Shown here: piece after piece, positions 27,450-36,028 of the stretch | Layout: each line of letters begins with the position of its first letter | Position numbering within the stretch: the first letter of the stretch is position 1 | Origin: Gymnodinialimonas phycosphaerae | GTDB lineage: Bacteria; Pseudomonadota; Alphaproteobacteria; Rhodobacterales; Rhodobacteraceae | Direction of reading: 5' to 3' | DNA length: 64,000 nt | NCBI RefSeq assembly: GCF_019195455.1 | Contig: NZ_JAIMBW010000001.1 | Location: forward strand, 2,811,001-2,875,000 | Notes under the pieces: model-generated | Seen by the model: only the letters and a program-made list of their open reading frames with translations | Told to the model about the DNA's origin: nothing | The model's database searches: none | Position numbers and translations under genes: made by a program

Positions 27450-27635
27450 TTATTCGCGAAATTCGTCTAGCAATAACCGAAAAATAGAAAATAATAAAAT
27501 AGTGGCCGTCCCCACCAGACTGTACGTCATCAATGCAGAAAACACCGACGCCCCAAGGTAGAGGGCCACAATTGTGGCAATTATACCGGACGTGGCGCCG
27601 ATAATGAGATAGCCAAGTATCATGTTCGCATCCAT
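27450..27635 (-). CDS. Small two-helix membrane protein
   Basis: A 61-residue frame starting MDANMILGYLIIGATSG with two likely membrane helices (about 5-28 and 32-52) and a short charged tail (RLLLDEFRE). The start site has only a weak GAGA. I have a loose memory of similar small proteins in Rhodobacteraceae but cannot name a family. The region is lower in GC than the left block, which fits acquired DNA. Confidence 0.5.
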   Translation of the reverse strand: MDANMILGYLIIGATSGIIATIVALYLGASVFSALMTYSLVGTATILLFSIFRLLLDEFRE

Positions 27636-27779
27636 TCTCAGTGAGGCAACTTGAAATTATCAGTGGCCTGTAACAGCGTGTTCGGTTCTTTCTGAAGCAC
27701 CACGAAAGCAAGCTCGCCATTTCGCATGGTCGTTACTGTCGAAGTGCTAAGGCGTAGTTCATCGGCGAATCGCTTAGCA

Positions 27780-28223
27780 TCACCGGAGTGAACACGTCCT
27801 TATGAGCCTCGCGGGAAGTGCCCCAGGCATTGAGTTTAGTTGAAGGTTGTTTGATTCAGCGGCAGCAATCGCAGCATTCAGACGGGAATCAGAGAATGGC
27901 AAGCGGAGTGTCGCGTCGCATATTCTCTTACGGTCAAGTCCTAGATCGTCATGGCGAACCATCTCAGAAACCGCGATAACGACGATGTCTAAACGCCTCT
28001 TTCTAAGATTCGAGAGCGCATCAGTGGCTTCGGCCAAGCCATTAAACCGATCCAGATTCACAAAAAGAAAGCTCGATGACAGCTGCCCTACTGTTTTGAG
28101 CTGAAAATCTGACAACCTTGAGTGGCACGATGTATTCACGAAACCCAAAACCCTCAAGCTCTTTCGCAGCTTAATAGTATCGGTATATGTGAAACCCACT
28201 ATAATTGCATTCTTCTCCTGGTA
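27780..28223 (-). CDS. Degenerate receiver-like protein
   Basis: The ATG at 28223 follows GGAGAAGAGC and gives about 147 residues (MYQEKNAIIVGFTYTD). The pattern of alternating hydrophobic strands and helices, with AIIVGF, SFLFVNLDRFNGL and DIVVIAVSE, resembles a response-regulator receiver. The acidic pocket is missing: the first strand ends in GFTYTD, and the expected phosphoacceptor Asp sits in VNLDRF in an unusual context. There is no output domain. It may be a pseudo-receiver or an unrelated Rossmann-like protein. Confidence 0.5.
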   Translation of the reverse strand, partial: YQEKNAIIVGFTYTDTIKLRKSLRVLGFVNTSCHSRLSDFQLKTVGQLSSSFLFVNLDRFNGLAEATDALSNLRKRRLDIVVIAVSEMVRHDDLGLDRKRICDATLRLPFSDSRLNAAIAAAESNNLQLNSMPGALPARLIRTCSLR

Positions 28224-28238
28224 CATGCTCTTCTCCAT

Positions 28239-28801
28239 TTATTCTTAGCGATACAGATGATTTTCACTCTTGGAGTGGTAAAGAGAGAAAATTCTGTCCG
28301 CCCCTTTTTTTGTTTAAGCTAACCTTTCGGCGTCACTAGCGACCCCAAACGTCGAGAAGCCACCAATTAGCAAACTAAAGTGGCTCGAAGCCATTCGCAT
28401 CAACGCGCTGCAACTACGTTGATGCAAAAGACCTCGAGCCGAGTTTCTCCGCCCAGGGCAGGGCGAAACACAGAATATGGTACATTGGGCTAGACGCGGC
28501 GTGCATTTAACTGGGGTCTCGGTCAATGCGAACACCATCGTCAGAGTATCCTGTACGAGTATTTACGTACTTTCTCCGACGCGCGGCAATCTATCTAAAG
28601 ATAAATAGCGAACCCGTTCGATATCAGCTTAGGTCAAGCCGGCTCGTTCTTCCAAATTGCTCAAGGTATGCAATGTTTTCTGAAAGCAACCGCGCCCAAG
28701 GGGGGGGCGGAGGGGGGGGCGACATGAGCACAAACTAGGGGAGCACTTTTCTCAAAGCGCTAGGGCTAGTGTGGTGAGTTTGTTCCGATTAAAAACTCAA
28801 T
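28239..28801. other. Accessory intergenic stretch with nested inverted repeats and G-runs
   Basis: No gene is supported here. Two visible structures are a nested inverted repeat at 28382-28440 and two runs of eight G within 28698-28720. The base composition is lower in GC than the left block. Short open frames are present but have no start sites or family likeness. Confidence 0.5.
28382..28440. repeat. Nested inverted repeat (candidate structured RNA or DNA element)
   Basis: An outer pair GGCTCGA / TCGAGCC encloses an inner perfect 9-bp pair GCATCAACG (28397-28405) / CGTTGATGC (28417-28425). The inner arm is followed by AAAA on the plus strand, so it lacks the T-run of a plus-strand terminator. 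It sits in accessory DNA with no gene around it. Confidence 0.45.
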
Positions 28802-29068
28802 TTACCGTCTCACAACGTAAATAAAATCCAGGCCCGTTCCAGGAAGCATGTCGAAAATATAAGGAATGCCCTCGAAAGCAATATCTCTGCACGCATCCCG
28901 TCTAAAAACAAACCAGTCTAGCGTGACGCCGAACCCCTTCACCATTGATGAAAGGGCTTCCAAACCCAGTACGCTTGCCCCCGAGCGGAGCATATACTTT
29001 TCAAGGGTTCTTTTGGGTACACTACTGCGCTCGGCCATATCAGCGGTCGTCCAACCCGTCTTGTTCAT
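28802..29068 (-). CDS. Small XRE-type helix-turn-helix protein
   Basis: An 88-residue protein with an N-terminal HTH: TTADMAERSSVPKRTLEKYM, where helix two and the recognition helix follow the XRE/Cro pattern, then VLGLEALSSMVKGFGVTLDWFVF, the usual end of the domain. The last ~30 residues (RRDACRDIAFEGIPYIFDML) have no known fold. Such short regulators are common in accessory DNA. It stops about 95 bases before the IS5 copy; no start-site motif is strong. Confidence 0.65.
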   Translation of the reverse strand: MNKTGWTTADMAERSSVPKRTLEKYMLRSGASVLGLEALSSMVKGFGVTLDWFVFRRDACRDIAFEGIPYIFDMLPGTGLDFIYVVRR

Positions 29069-29162
29069 GAGGTGTCGGAGACGAGTTGAGATACAGATAA
29101 GCTCATGCTCAAATCTGGGTTTGTCAAGTTGCCCTATTTGGGTATTTTGATCCTATGATGAA

Positions 29163-30205
29163 GCATTGTTTCAGCACTCGGTTTGTGGCGGATTCGCGTC
29201 GCGAATCCATGGCGCTAGACGTGCTGCGTGAGCAAACCATTTCCCGCCCGCTATCGCACAACGAACCGGTCCAGCTACAACGCATCGCCGCGGAAGCGGG
29301 GGGCTTTACTGATCTGGGTAGACAAGGACATGACCTGGCTTGCGCCGCGTGAAGGGCAGCCGGGACGGCCAACGGTGTTTTCCGATGCGGCCGTATAATT
29401 CTGCCTGTCGATCAAGGTTCTCTTCAAGCTCCCTCTGCGCAGACCGCGGGGATCGTGGCGAGCCTGCTGAAGCTGGCGGGGTTGGACTGGCCCGTGCCGG
29501 ATTTCTCGACGCTGTTCCGGAGGGAGAAGACCCTGACCGTTCAGATGCCCTATCGCCGTTCGGACGGTCCGCTGAACATTCTCGTCGACAGCACCGGGAT
29601 CAAGTTCCTGGGTGATGGCGACTGGCAGGCCCGCAAGCACGGGGTGCAAGCCCGGTGCCAATGGCGCAACGTCCATCTGGCCGTGGACCCGGCCACATCC
29701 GACATCTGCGCCGTGGAATTCGCCCCCAGCCGCGACGGCGACAGCCCCGTGCTGCCCGACCTGCTCGGCCAGATTCCCTGGGACGAGCAGATCGGCGCGG
29801 TCACCGCCGACGGCGCCTATGACACGCGCCGCTGCCAAAAGGCCATCATCGAGCGCGACGCAGTTCCGATCATCCCGATCCGAAAGAATGGGCGAGCGTG
29901 GAAAGAAGACTGCCCTGCGGCGCGCGCCAGAAACGAGACGCTGCGCGCCAAACGGCCTTATGGCCGAGCGCTTTGGAAGCGCAGGAGCGGATACCACGCC
30001 CGCAGTCGGATCGAGGTGAGGATGCGCTGCCTCAAGGCCTTCGGAGAGCGCATCATGGCGAGAGACCCAGACCGCCGAAATCCAAATCCGTATCGCACTC
30101 ATGAACCACTTCAACGCCCTAGGCACCGCAGATATCGTCCGCGTGGCATGACGTCAGTGGGGTAAGGAGAACTCACGCCTCAGACGAAGGTAGTGCAAAA
30201 ACGCC
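29163..30205 (+). mobile_element. Defective IS5-family insertion sequence, copy 1
   Basis: A 1,043-bp unit that reappears at 60863-61905 in the same orientation. Comparing the two by eye I find no difference in the first ~900 bases and seven substitutions in the last ~140. The right end in reverse, GGCGTTTTTGCACT, pairs imperfectly with the left end GGCATTGTTTCAGC as copy 2 shows it (10 of 14), consistent with terminal inverted repeats; copy 1 lacks the first G. No clear target duplication was found. The transposase inside is broken in the same two places in both copies. Confidence 0.85.
29320..30165 (+). pseudogene. Broken IS5-family transposase in copy 1
   Basis: The 5' part (DKDMTWLAPREGQPGRPTVFSDAAV) hits an in-frame TAA at about 29396, and a one-base loss near 29438 (LPLR then QTAGIV out of frame) shifts the rest. 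The remaining frame from 29455 is open and keeps LNILVDSTGIKFLGDGDWQARKHG-like DDE features in short pieces, TADGAYDTRRCQKAI and IPIRKNGRAWKED. The C-terminal end runs into another frame. As drawn it cannot make a full transposase. Confidence 0.85.
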
Positions 30206-30249
30206 TCTGCACGGCCGCTGTGACGGGAATGCCGAGTAAATGAATAGGA

Positions 30250-30430
30250 GTGGTTCGACGAATCTAAACAGTTTAGTTAGGTGGCTTCTCTGCCCGGTAG
30301 TGCATCGACCCAGTGTAATCCACTCAGATTGAGCCACTAATGCATATACCTCAGCTGGCGTTTTCATGTCCAACGCCTGATGTGAGCGCTGGTTGTTGTC
30401 ACAGCTGATCCAAAAACCGACCACGAAGAA
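30250..30430 (-). pseudogene. IS3-family transposase C-terminal remnant
   Basis: The minus strand reads CDNNQRSHQALDMKTPAEVYA, the well-known ending of IS3-type OrfB proteins (NxxRPHxALxxxTPxE). Only the last ~50 residues remain; it abuts the right end of the IS5 copy and the rest is missing. Confidence 0.75.
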
Positions 30431-30433
30431 CAT

Positions 30434-30986
30434 GAAAACCAGACCCGCAAACTCTCATTATAAACGAGGGAGCATCAGGGGGCAGGTCAAACACAGTAAG
30501 AACTCTGTTTTCTTGTGAGCCGCACTTGCTTGGCACGAAGATCGACGGCCGATGCTCGCATCGGCCGTCATTTGGGACTTGGTTAGTTTTGCAGACTACA
30601 AAAGGTTTCTCACCCTTTGAGTTGACGCGTCGGCTTCCGGTTCATCACAACTACCGTTCCAGCGATCACCGCTAAGAACCCAAGGCTCGTCACCACTGTC
30701 CCCAGACCAAGCCCGCCGTAGTCCGAAGGTTGGTCGCAGCGCCAGACGTTTATCGAGGCCACGACAACGAGACCTGCAAGCACCAAACCGCCCATGATGC
30801 GACGCCACCGTCATGCTCTGGTTGTGTGTCCTGACTCTAGGCATTCAGTCTCGACCTCTCTCAGACCAAGGTCCCGTCCGCAAGTCGACCAAGCGTCGAG
30901 GGCAATCCGACCGCGATCTGGCACCACTATCACAATCAGGCACCCGGCGCTCATGCCGGGCGGGAACAAGCTGAGGGAACTGCATC
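30434..30986. other. Gap upstream of the secretion operon
   Basis: No confident gene. A 61-codon minus-strand frame (30610-30795, MGGLVLAGLVVVASINVW) would encode two membrane helices but has no ribosome site. A perfect 6-bp inverted repeat CCCGGC/GCCGGG (30943-30960) lies just before the ABC gene and may sit in its leader. The promoter of the secretion operon should be in this stretch. Confidence 0.5.
30610..30795 (-). CDS. Possible small two-helix membrane protein
   Basis: A 61-residue frame with two hydrophobic stretches (GGLVLAGLVVVASINVW and SLGFLAVIAGTVVVM) and a basic tail (NRKPTRQLKG). The composition is protein-like, but no Shine-Dalgarno is visible and no family is recognised. It reads away from the secretion operon. 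Confidence 0.3.
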   Translation of the reverse strand: MGGLVLAGLVVVASINVWRCDQPSDYGGLGLGTVVTSLGFLAVIAGTVVVMNRKPTRQLKG

Positions 30987-32741
30987 ATGTCGGACAAGGC
31001 CAGCAAGAAACGCGAAAAGGACGCCCGCGTCGCGGGGCTCACCAAGGGGTTGCGCTCCGTAATGCTCTACCTGTTCGGCATCTCGGGCATCATCAACATC
31101 CTGGCGCTGACCGGTGCCTTTTACATGATGCAGGTCTACGACCGCGTGCTGCTCAGCGGCAGCGTGCCGACGCTGGCGCTGATCTCGCTCTTTGCGCTGG
31201 GGCTTTTCGCCTTCCAGGGAGGGCTCGACGTGATCCGCTCCCAAATCCTGCACCGGATCGGGGCGCGCTTCGACAACCAGGTCGCGCCCGACGTTCACCA
31301 GATGACCATCGAGATGCCGCGCTACGGCTTCTCCATCGGCGAAGCGCTGGAACGCGGCCGCATGGTCGACACCTTGCGCAACTTCTTCGGCAGCCCCGCC
31401 CTAGTGGCGATGCTGGATTTCCCTTGGATGCCGATCTTCGTGGCGTTCGTCTTCTTCCTGCACCCCTATCTGGGTGCCCTGACGGTCGGCGGCGCGGTGA
31501 TCCTCACTCTTATGACCATCATGACCGAGGTGCTCACGCGCAAGGCCAACCGCGATACCAGCCGCGCCGCCGCCTACCGCAGTTCCGTCGCCGAGGCCAA
31601 TGCCCGCAACGCCGACGTGATCCGCGCCATGGGCTTCTCGGGCCATGCCATCCGCCTGTTCCGCGATGCTAACGAAGCTCACCTCCGTCTCCAGGCCGGC
31701 TCCAGCGACATCACCCGCACCATCGGCGCGATCTCCAAGGTGCTGCGCATGATGCTGCAATCGGCGGTTCTGGGCCTCGGCGCCTACCTGACGATCATGG
31801 GCGACATGACGGCCGGTTCGATTATCGCGGCCTCCGTCGTCTCGGCCCGCGCGCTTGCGCCGATCGATGCGATCATCGGGAACTGGAAAAATATCATCAT
31901 GGCCAAGAACGCCTTCACCAAGGTGCGTGAAACCGTCGCCGCCCTGTCCTCGTCGCCCGAAAGCATGGAATTGCCCGACGCGACGGAAAGCTTTACGGCA
32001 GATGCGATCACCGTGGTCGCGCCCGCGACGGGCAAGGTGATCCTCGCCGATGTCTCGCTGCGTATCGAAGCAGGCCAGGCGCTCGGCCTGATCGGCCCCA
32101 GCGGCGGCGGAAAATCCTCGCTGCTGCGGGCGATGGCCGGGGTCTGGCCGGTGCTGCGCGGCCATGTGCGTCTGGATCAGGCCGATCTCGGCCAATGGTC
32201 CGAGCAGGCGATTTCTCGCAGCTTCGGCTACTTGCCGCAGGATTACACTCTGTTCGACACCACAGTCGCCCGCAACATCGCGCGCCTTGCCGATCCCGAG
32301 CCCGAAAAGGTCATCGCGGCAGCCAAGGCGGCGGGTGTGCATGACATGATCGTGGCGATGCCCGACGGCTACGAAACCCAGCTCGGCGCGAACGGCACGA
32401 ACCTGTCGGGCGGCCAGCGCCAGCGTATCGCGCTTGCCTGTGCCCTCTACGGCGACCCTTTCGTGGTCCTCCTCGACGAGCCCAACTCGAACCTCGACGC
32501 CGATGGCGAACGCGCCGTCAGCGAAGCGATCGCCTCCGTCCGGGCCCGTGGCGGTATCGTCATAGTCGTGGCCCACCGGCCCAGCGCCCTCGAAAACGTC
32601 GACCTCGTCGGCATCATCCAGGACGGCGCGCTGGTCCGGATCGGGCCGAAATCCGAAATCATGAAGGTCAAATCCACCCCGGTCACCTCGGCCCGCCCGG
32701 CACCCGCTGCGGCCCGTGCCGAAGCAAAGGCTGTATCATGA
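30987..32741 (+). CDS. Type I secretion ABC transporter (permease-ATPase)
   Basis: A 584-residue PrtD/HlyB-type exporter without a C39 peptidase domain. About six membrane helices span residues 25-320. The ATPase domain has Walker A GPSGGGKSS (about 370), signature LSGGQRQRIALA (about 473) and Walker B VVLLDEPNS (about 492). It would power export of C-terminally signalled RTX proteins straight to the outside. Its stop overlaps the start of an RTX protein gene (ATGA) and the adaptor gene follows. No TolC-type outer-membrane gene is present nearby. The likely cargoes are the RTX protein here and the giant peroxidase at 43433-53611. Confidence 0.93.
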   Translation: MSDKASKKREKDARVAGLTKGLRSVMLYLFGISGIINILALTGAFYMMQVYDRVLLSGSVPTLALISLFALGLFAFQGGLDVIRSQILHRIGARFDNQVAPDVHQMTIEMPRYGFSIGEALERGRMVDTLRNFFGSPALVAMLDFPWMPIFVAFVFFLHPYLGALTVGGAVILTLMTIMTEVLTRKANRDTSRAAAYRSSVAEANARNADVIRAMGFSGHAIRLFRDANEAHLRLQAGSSDITRTIGAISKVLRMMLQSAVLGLGAYLTIMGDMTAGSIIAASVVSARALAPIDAIIGNWKNIIMAKNAFTKVRETVAALSSSPESMELPDATESFTADAITVVAPATGKVILADVSLRIEAGQALGLIGPSGGGKSSLLRAMAGVWPVLRGHVRLDQADLGQWSEQAISRSFGYLPQDYTLFDTTVARNIARLADPEPEKVIAAAKAAGVHDMIVAMPDGYETQLGANGTNLSGGQRQRIALACALYGDPFVVLLDEPNSNLDADGERAVSEAIASVRARGGIVIVVAHRPSALENVDLVGIIQDGALVRIGPKSEIMKVKSTPVTSARPAPAAARAEAKAVS

Positions 32742-34537
32742 TCAACGTTCACGCAAAGAACGCACAAGCGTCAGAGGGCAAGGCACGTCTCGACGAGATG
32801 GCCGAGCTCAAAGAAAACGCACCCTCGACCTCGAACCGCAAAATCCTCGCGAGCATGGGAAGCCTCACGGCCTTCCTCGTCTACATGCGGTCCTTCTGGT
32901 CACCCGAGACGGCGCAGGCTCAGACGCTCGACGGCCTCGATGGAAAGATCAACGCGGACGAGCTCGAGATTTGCGAAATCCCCGATGTCGGAGCCTGGCG
33001 GGCGGAAATGGCCCTTGCCTTGCCCAAGAAAAAACAGACCGAGCTCAAAGATCCCAAAGCCCTGGCCGCCCTCGAAGGTCAAGAGACGGCAAGCGTCAAT
33101 AACGGCCACTTGTTCCTTCAGGACGGGCCCGAGGTGAATTTGCCCACGCTGTCGCGGATGGCGCCTACCAAAGTGACGCCGCTGTCCTTTTCGCTCGACG
33201 GCGGGGCAAAGGCGCACTCCTCGTCTCATCCTTTCGAACACGCCAAATCCCAAGCGCACGGCGTCGCCGCACCCGGCGGCACGTCCGGGACGGATGACGG
33301 AGACGAGCAATTCCCCACCGATCCCAACCTCGTGACGCCGCCCGTGCCCGAGCCAGCGCCATCCATTCCGCAACCCGGCACCGAGCCGCCTCTCGATGAC
33401 GACGTTTGCAACGGCGATGACGACTGTCAGCCGGGTCAGGGTGTTAACAACGGGCAGGTCGGCGCGGACGATGACGATTGCGGTTCCGACAGCTGCGCCG
33501 ACGCCGCTCAGGCGGACGACTGCGACAGCTTCGAAGACAGCACGCAGGCCCAGGACGATTGCGACACCTACCCCGTGGATGGGTGCGGCGACGACAATTC
33601 CCCGACCATCGCGCTCGAACTGGTAGAAGGAAGCCTTCTCGCCGATTTCCTTTTCGGCACCGATGCGGCCGAGGAGATGCTGGGCCATGACGGTGACGAC
33701 CGGATCGAAGGCATGGGCGGCGACGATGCCATCATGGGTGGCGCCGGCAATGACGATCTGAGCGGCGGCGCGGGCGACGATCTGCTCATAGGGGAAATAG
33801 GCGACGATTTGATGGACGGCGACGCAGGCGATGACCTGCTCATCGGCGGCGAAGGATCGGACCATATCCACGGCGGCGAGGGCGATGACCGCATCCTCGG
33901 CGGCGCGGGCGACGACGTCCTCTACGATGGTCAGGGGCGCGACGTGCTCCTGGGCGGGGTCGGGGACGACACGATCCATCTCACCCTCGACAGCGAGGTC
34001 GACTTCATCGACGGCGAAACCGGCGCAGACCGTCTCGACCTATCCGCCGCCCTCGTCAGCAGCAGAACAGACATCGCCCGCAGCGAAGTCACGCTAGATG
34101 ACGGCCCCACAGACAAGCTTTCGGGGATCGAGATCTTTGTATCCGGTTCGGCGGAGGACGAATTCGACTTCTCCGGTCTTGCCGCTTCCGCCAAGCCGGA
34201 CGATGCGCCGATGTTCTTCCAGATCACCGATTTCGGTCGCGGCGACACGGTCCGTGCCACCGGGGAATTCTCCCTCGCCTTCGACGATCTCTCCGATGAT
34301 GCGCTTTGGCCCAGCGCGCCAGACGAGGTCTCCGACCTCGAGGCGCGCATCCGCGAGACAAGCGGTGACGGCGCCGATGCCGTGCCGAGCCGCCTCTCGT
34401 TCAGAACCGCGACCGAGGAAGACATGGTCGCGCGCGTGATCGACTTCGATTTCGACGGCGACGGGCGGGTCGATCTCACCGTCACCATCCAGAACGAGCC
34501 GTCCCAGGATGCGCTCCCGTTCGCAGAACAAGCCTGA
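32738..34537 (+). CDS. RTX protein with Cys-rich acidic region, inside the secretion operon
   Basis: A 599-residue protein coupled to the ABC gene. A short hydrophobic segment lies near the N-terminus (about 37-55, ILASMGSLTAFLVYM). A Pro-rich region leads to an acidic stretch (about 222-286) with eight cysteines in Asp-rich settings such as DDDVCNGDDDCQ and GSDSCADA. Then come RTX nonapeptides (about 310-415, GGAGNDDLSGGAGDDLL). The C-terminal ~180 residues are acidic. RTX proteins usually avoid Cys and a membrane segment, so this may be a surface-tethered or secretion-linked partner rather than a plain cargo. Confidence 0.85.
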   Translation: MINVHAKNAQASEGKARLDEMAELKENAPSTSNRKILASMGSLTAFLVYMRSFWSPETAQAQTLDGLDGKINADELEICEIPDVGAWRAEMALALPKKKQTELKDPKALAALEGQETASVNNGHLFLQDGPEVNLPTLSRMAPTKVTPLSFSLDGGAKAHSSSHPFEHAKSQAHGVAAPGGTSGTDDGDEQFPTDPNLVTPPVPEPAPSIPQPGTEPPLDDDVCNGDDDCQPGQGVNNGQVGADDDDCGSDSCADAAQADDCDSFEDSTQAQDDCDTYPVDGCGDDNSPTIALELVEGSLLADFLFGTDAAEEMLGHDGDDRIEGMGGDDAIMGGAGNDDLSGGAGDDLLIGEIGDDLMDGDAGDDLLIGGEGSDHIHGGEGDDRILGGAGDDVLYDGQGRDVLLGGVGDDTIHLTLDSEVDFIDGETGADRLDLSAALVSSRTDIARSEVTLDDGPTDKLSGIEIFVSGSAEDEFDFSGLAASAKPDDAPMFFQITDFGRGDTVRATGEFSLAFDDLSDDALWPSAPDEVSDLEARIRETSGDGADAVPSRLSFRTATEEDMVARVIDFDFDGDGRVDLTVTIQNEPSQDALPFAEQA

Positions 34538-34552
34538 ACAAGGAATGACGAC

Positions 34553-35878
34553 ATGAAACTCAAAACCACCACCACCCCCGCGGACCAGCCAATCTATTCC
34601 ATCCGCGGCCGCGTCATCGGCGGGCTGTTTCTGACGGGCCTGCTTGTCACCGGCATCTTCGGCTGGGCGGCGCGTGCCGACCTCGCCGGGGCCGTGGTTC
34701 TGACCGGCGAAGTCGCCGTCGACCGCAACCTTCGGGTTGTGCAGCATGCCGATGGTGGCATCGTTCAAGAAATTCTCGTCAGTGCCGGCGACGCCGTCGA
34801 AGCAGGCGACGTTCTTATCCGCCTCGACAACACTGCCGCCTGGACCGAGCGTGCCATCCTTCATGGCCGCATCGCCGAATTCTCGATCCGTCGGATGCGG
34901 CTCGAAGCGCAGCGCGAATTGCGCGACAGCTTCGATCTACCCGAAGGGCTCGACGAACTGGTGACCCCCCGCGCGACGATCATGTCGATCTACGCCGGCG
35001 AATTGCGAATCTTCGAAGGCGGCATCGCCTCATATCGCAGCCGCCGCGAACAGTTGGAACTTGGCATCCAGCAGGTCCGCGCCGAAATCGAAGGGCTCGA
35101 AGCGCGCCTTGCCGCCAACGGCGAGGAAATCGAACTCGTCTCGACCGAGAATTCCCGCGTCGAGGAATTGGCCGGCCTGCAACTGACCGCGCGCAACGCC
35201 GTCTTCTCGATCAACCGCGAAAACGTGCGGCTGCAAGGCGAACGGGGCGATATCCTCTCCATGCTCGCCCGCGCGCGCAGCCGGATCAGCGAACTGGACC
35301 TCGACATCCTCGCGATGGACGACCAGGCACGCACCGATGCGCAGCAGGAACTGCGCGAGATCGAAACCCAGCTGACCGAACTGAACGAACGGCGCATGGT
35401 CGTCGAGACGACGCTTGCGCGCACCGACATTCGTGCTCCGATCGCGGGCCGGCTCAACGATCTCAACATCAACTCGGTCGGTGGGGTCATCTCGCCCGCG
35501 GAAATCCTCGCCACCATCGTGCCCGAAGACGCAAATCTCGTCTTCACCGGCCAGGTCCCTGTCGTGCAGATCGAACAGGTAGAAGTCGAACGTCCGGCCC
35601 GGTTGCGCTTCTCGGCCTTCGAACAGAGCGCAACACCCGAGATCGCGGGTATCGTGGAATACGTGGCCGCCGCCGCAACGCGGGACGAGGCGACGGGCGG
35701 CGATTTCTACGACATCCGCATCGAGGTCGAACCCGAGGAACTAGCGCTGCTCGGCGGGCGCGAATTGCGGCCCGGCATGCCCGTGGAAATCTACGTGACC
35801 ACCAGCGAACGCACCGCGCTGTCCTATCTGGTAAAGCCCTTCCGCGACCAGATCGCGCGCGCTTTCCGCGAACGCTGA
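34553..35878 (+). CDS. HlyD-family type I secretion adaptor
   Basis: A 441-residue membrane fusion protein, 15 bases behind the RTX gene. It has one N-terminal membrane helix (about 20-40, VIGGLFLTGLLVTGIFGW), a lipoyl-like half (VVQHADGGIVQEILVSAGDAVEAGDVLIRLD), a long coiled coil (about 110-285) and the return lipoyl and beta-barrel domains (RTDIRAPIAGRLNDLNI, GRELRPGMPVEIYV). It bridges the ABC protein and an outer-membrane channel. Confidence 0.94.
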   Translation: MKLKTTTTPADQPIYSIRGRVIGGLFLTGLLVTGIFGWAARADLAGAVVLTGEVAVDRNLRVVQHADGGIVQEILVSAGDAVEAGDVLIRLDNTAAWTERAILHGRIAEFSIRRMRLEAQRELRDSFDLPEGLDELVTPRATIMSIYAGELRIFEGGIASYRSRREQLELGIQQVRAEIEGLEARLAANGEEIELVSTENSRVEELAGLQLTARNAVFSINRENVRLQGERGDILSMLARARSRISELDLDILAMDDQARTDAQQELREIETQLTELNERRMVVETTLARTDIRAPIAGRLNDLNINSVGGVISPAEILATIVPEDANLVFTGQVPVVQIEQVEVERPARLRFSAFEQSATPEIAGIVEYVAAAATRDEATGGDFYDIRIEVEPEELALLGGRELRPGMPVEIYVTTSERTALSYLVKPFRDQIARAFRER

Positions 35879-35907
35879 CACTCGCGCCCTGCCAGCCACG
35901 ATCATGG

Positions 35908-35933
35908 GTGCCGCCGGCCTGAACCGGCGGCAC
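35908..35933 (+). terminator. Strong hairpin after the secretion operon
   Basis: A perfect 10-bp stem GTGCCGCCGG / CCGGCGGCAC with a 6-base loop starts 30 bases after the adaptor stop, followed by TTT. The T-run is short, but place and strength fit a terminator. Confidence 0.7.
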
Positions 35934-36028
35934 TTTCATCCCCCCGAGCCCCCCCTTCGCCCGGCCCTTCCCGACCAGGCAGCGGCAACAGGGCCACAAC
36001 CCACAGAAATCTCCGAAAAACGCGGCAC

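Noticed and set aside
28314..28538. 74-codon minus-strand frame
   Set aside because: No start site, no family likeness, and it covers the nested inverted repeat.
28698..28720. Two runs of eight G, possibly a G-quadruplex or phase-variable tract
   Set aside because: Not inside or clearly upstream of a supported gene, so no function can be argued.
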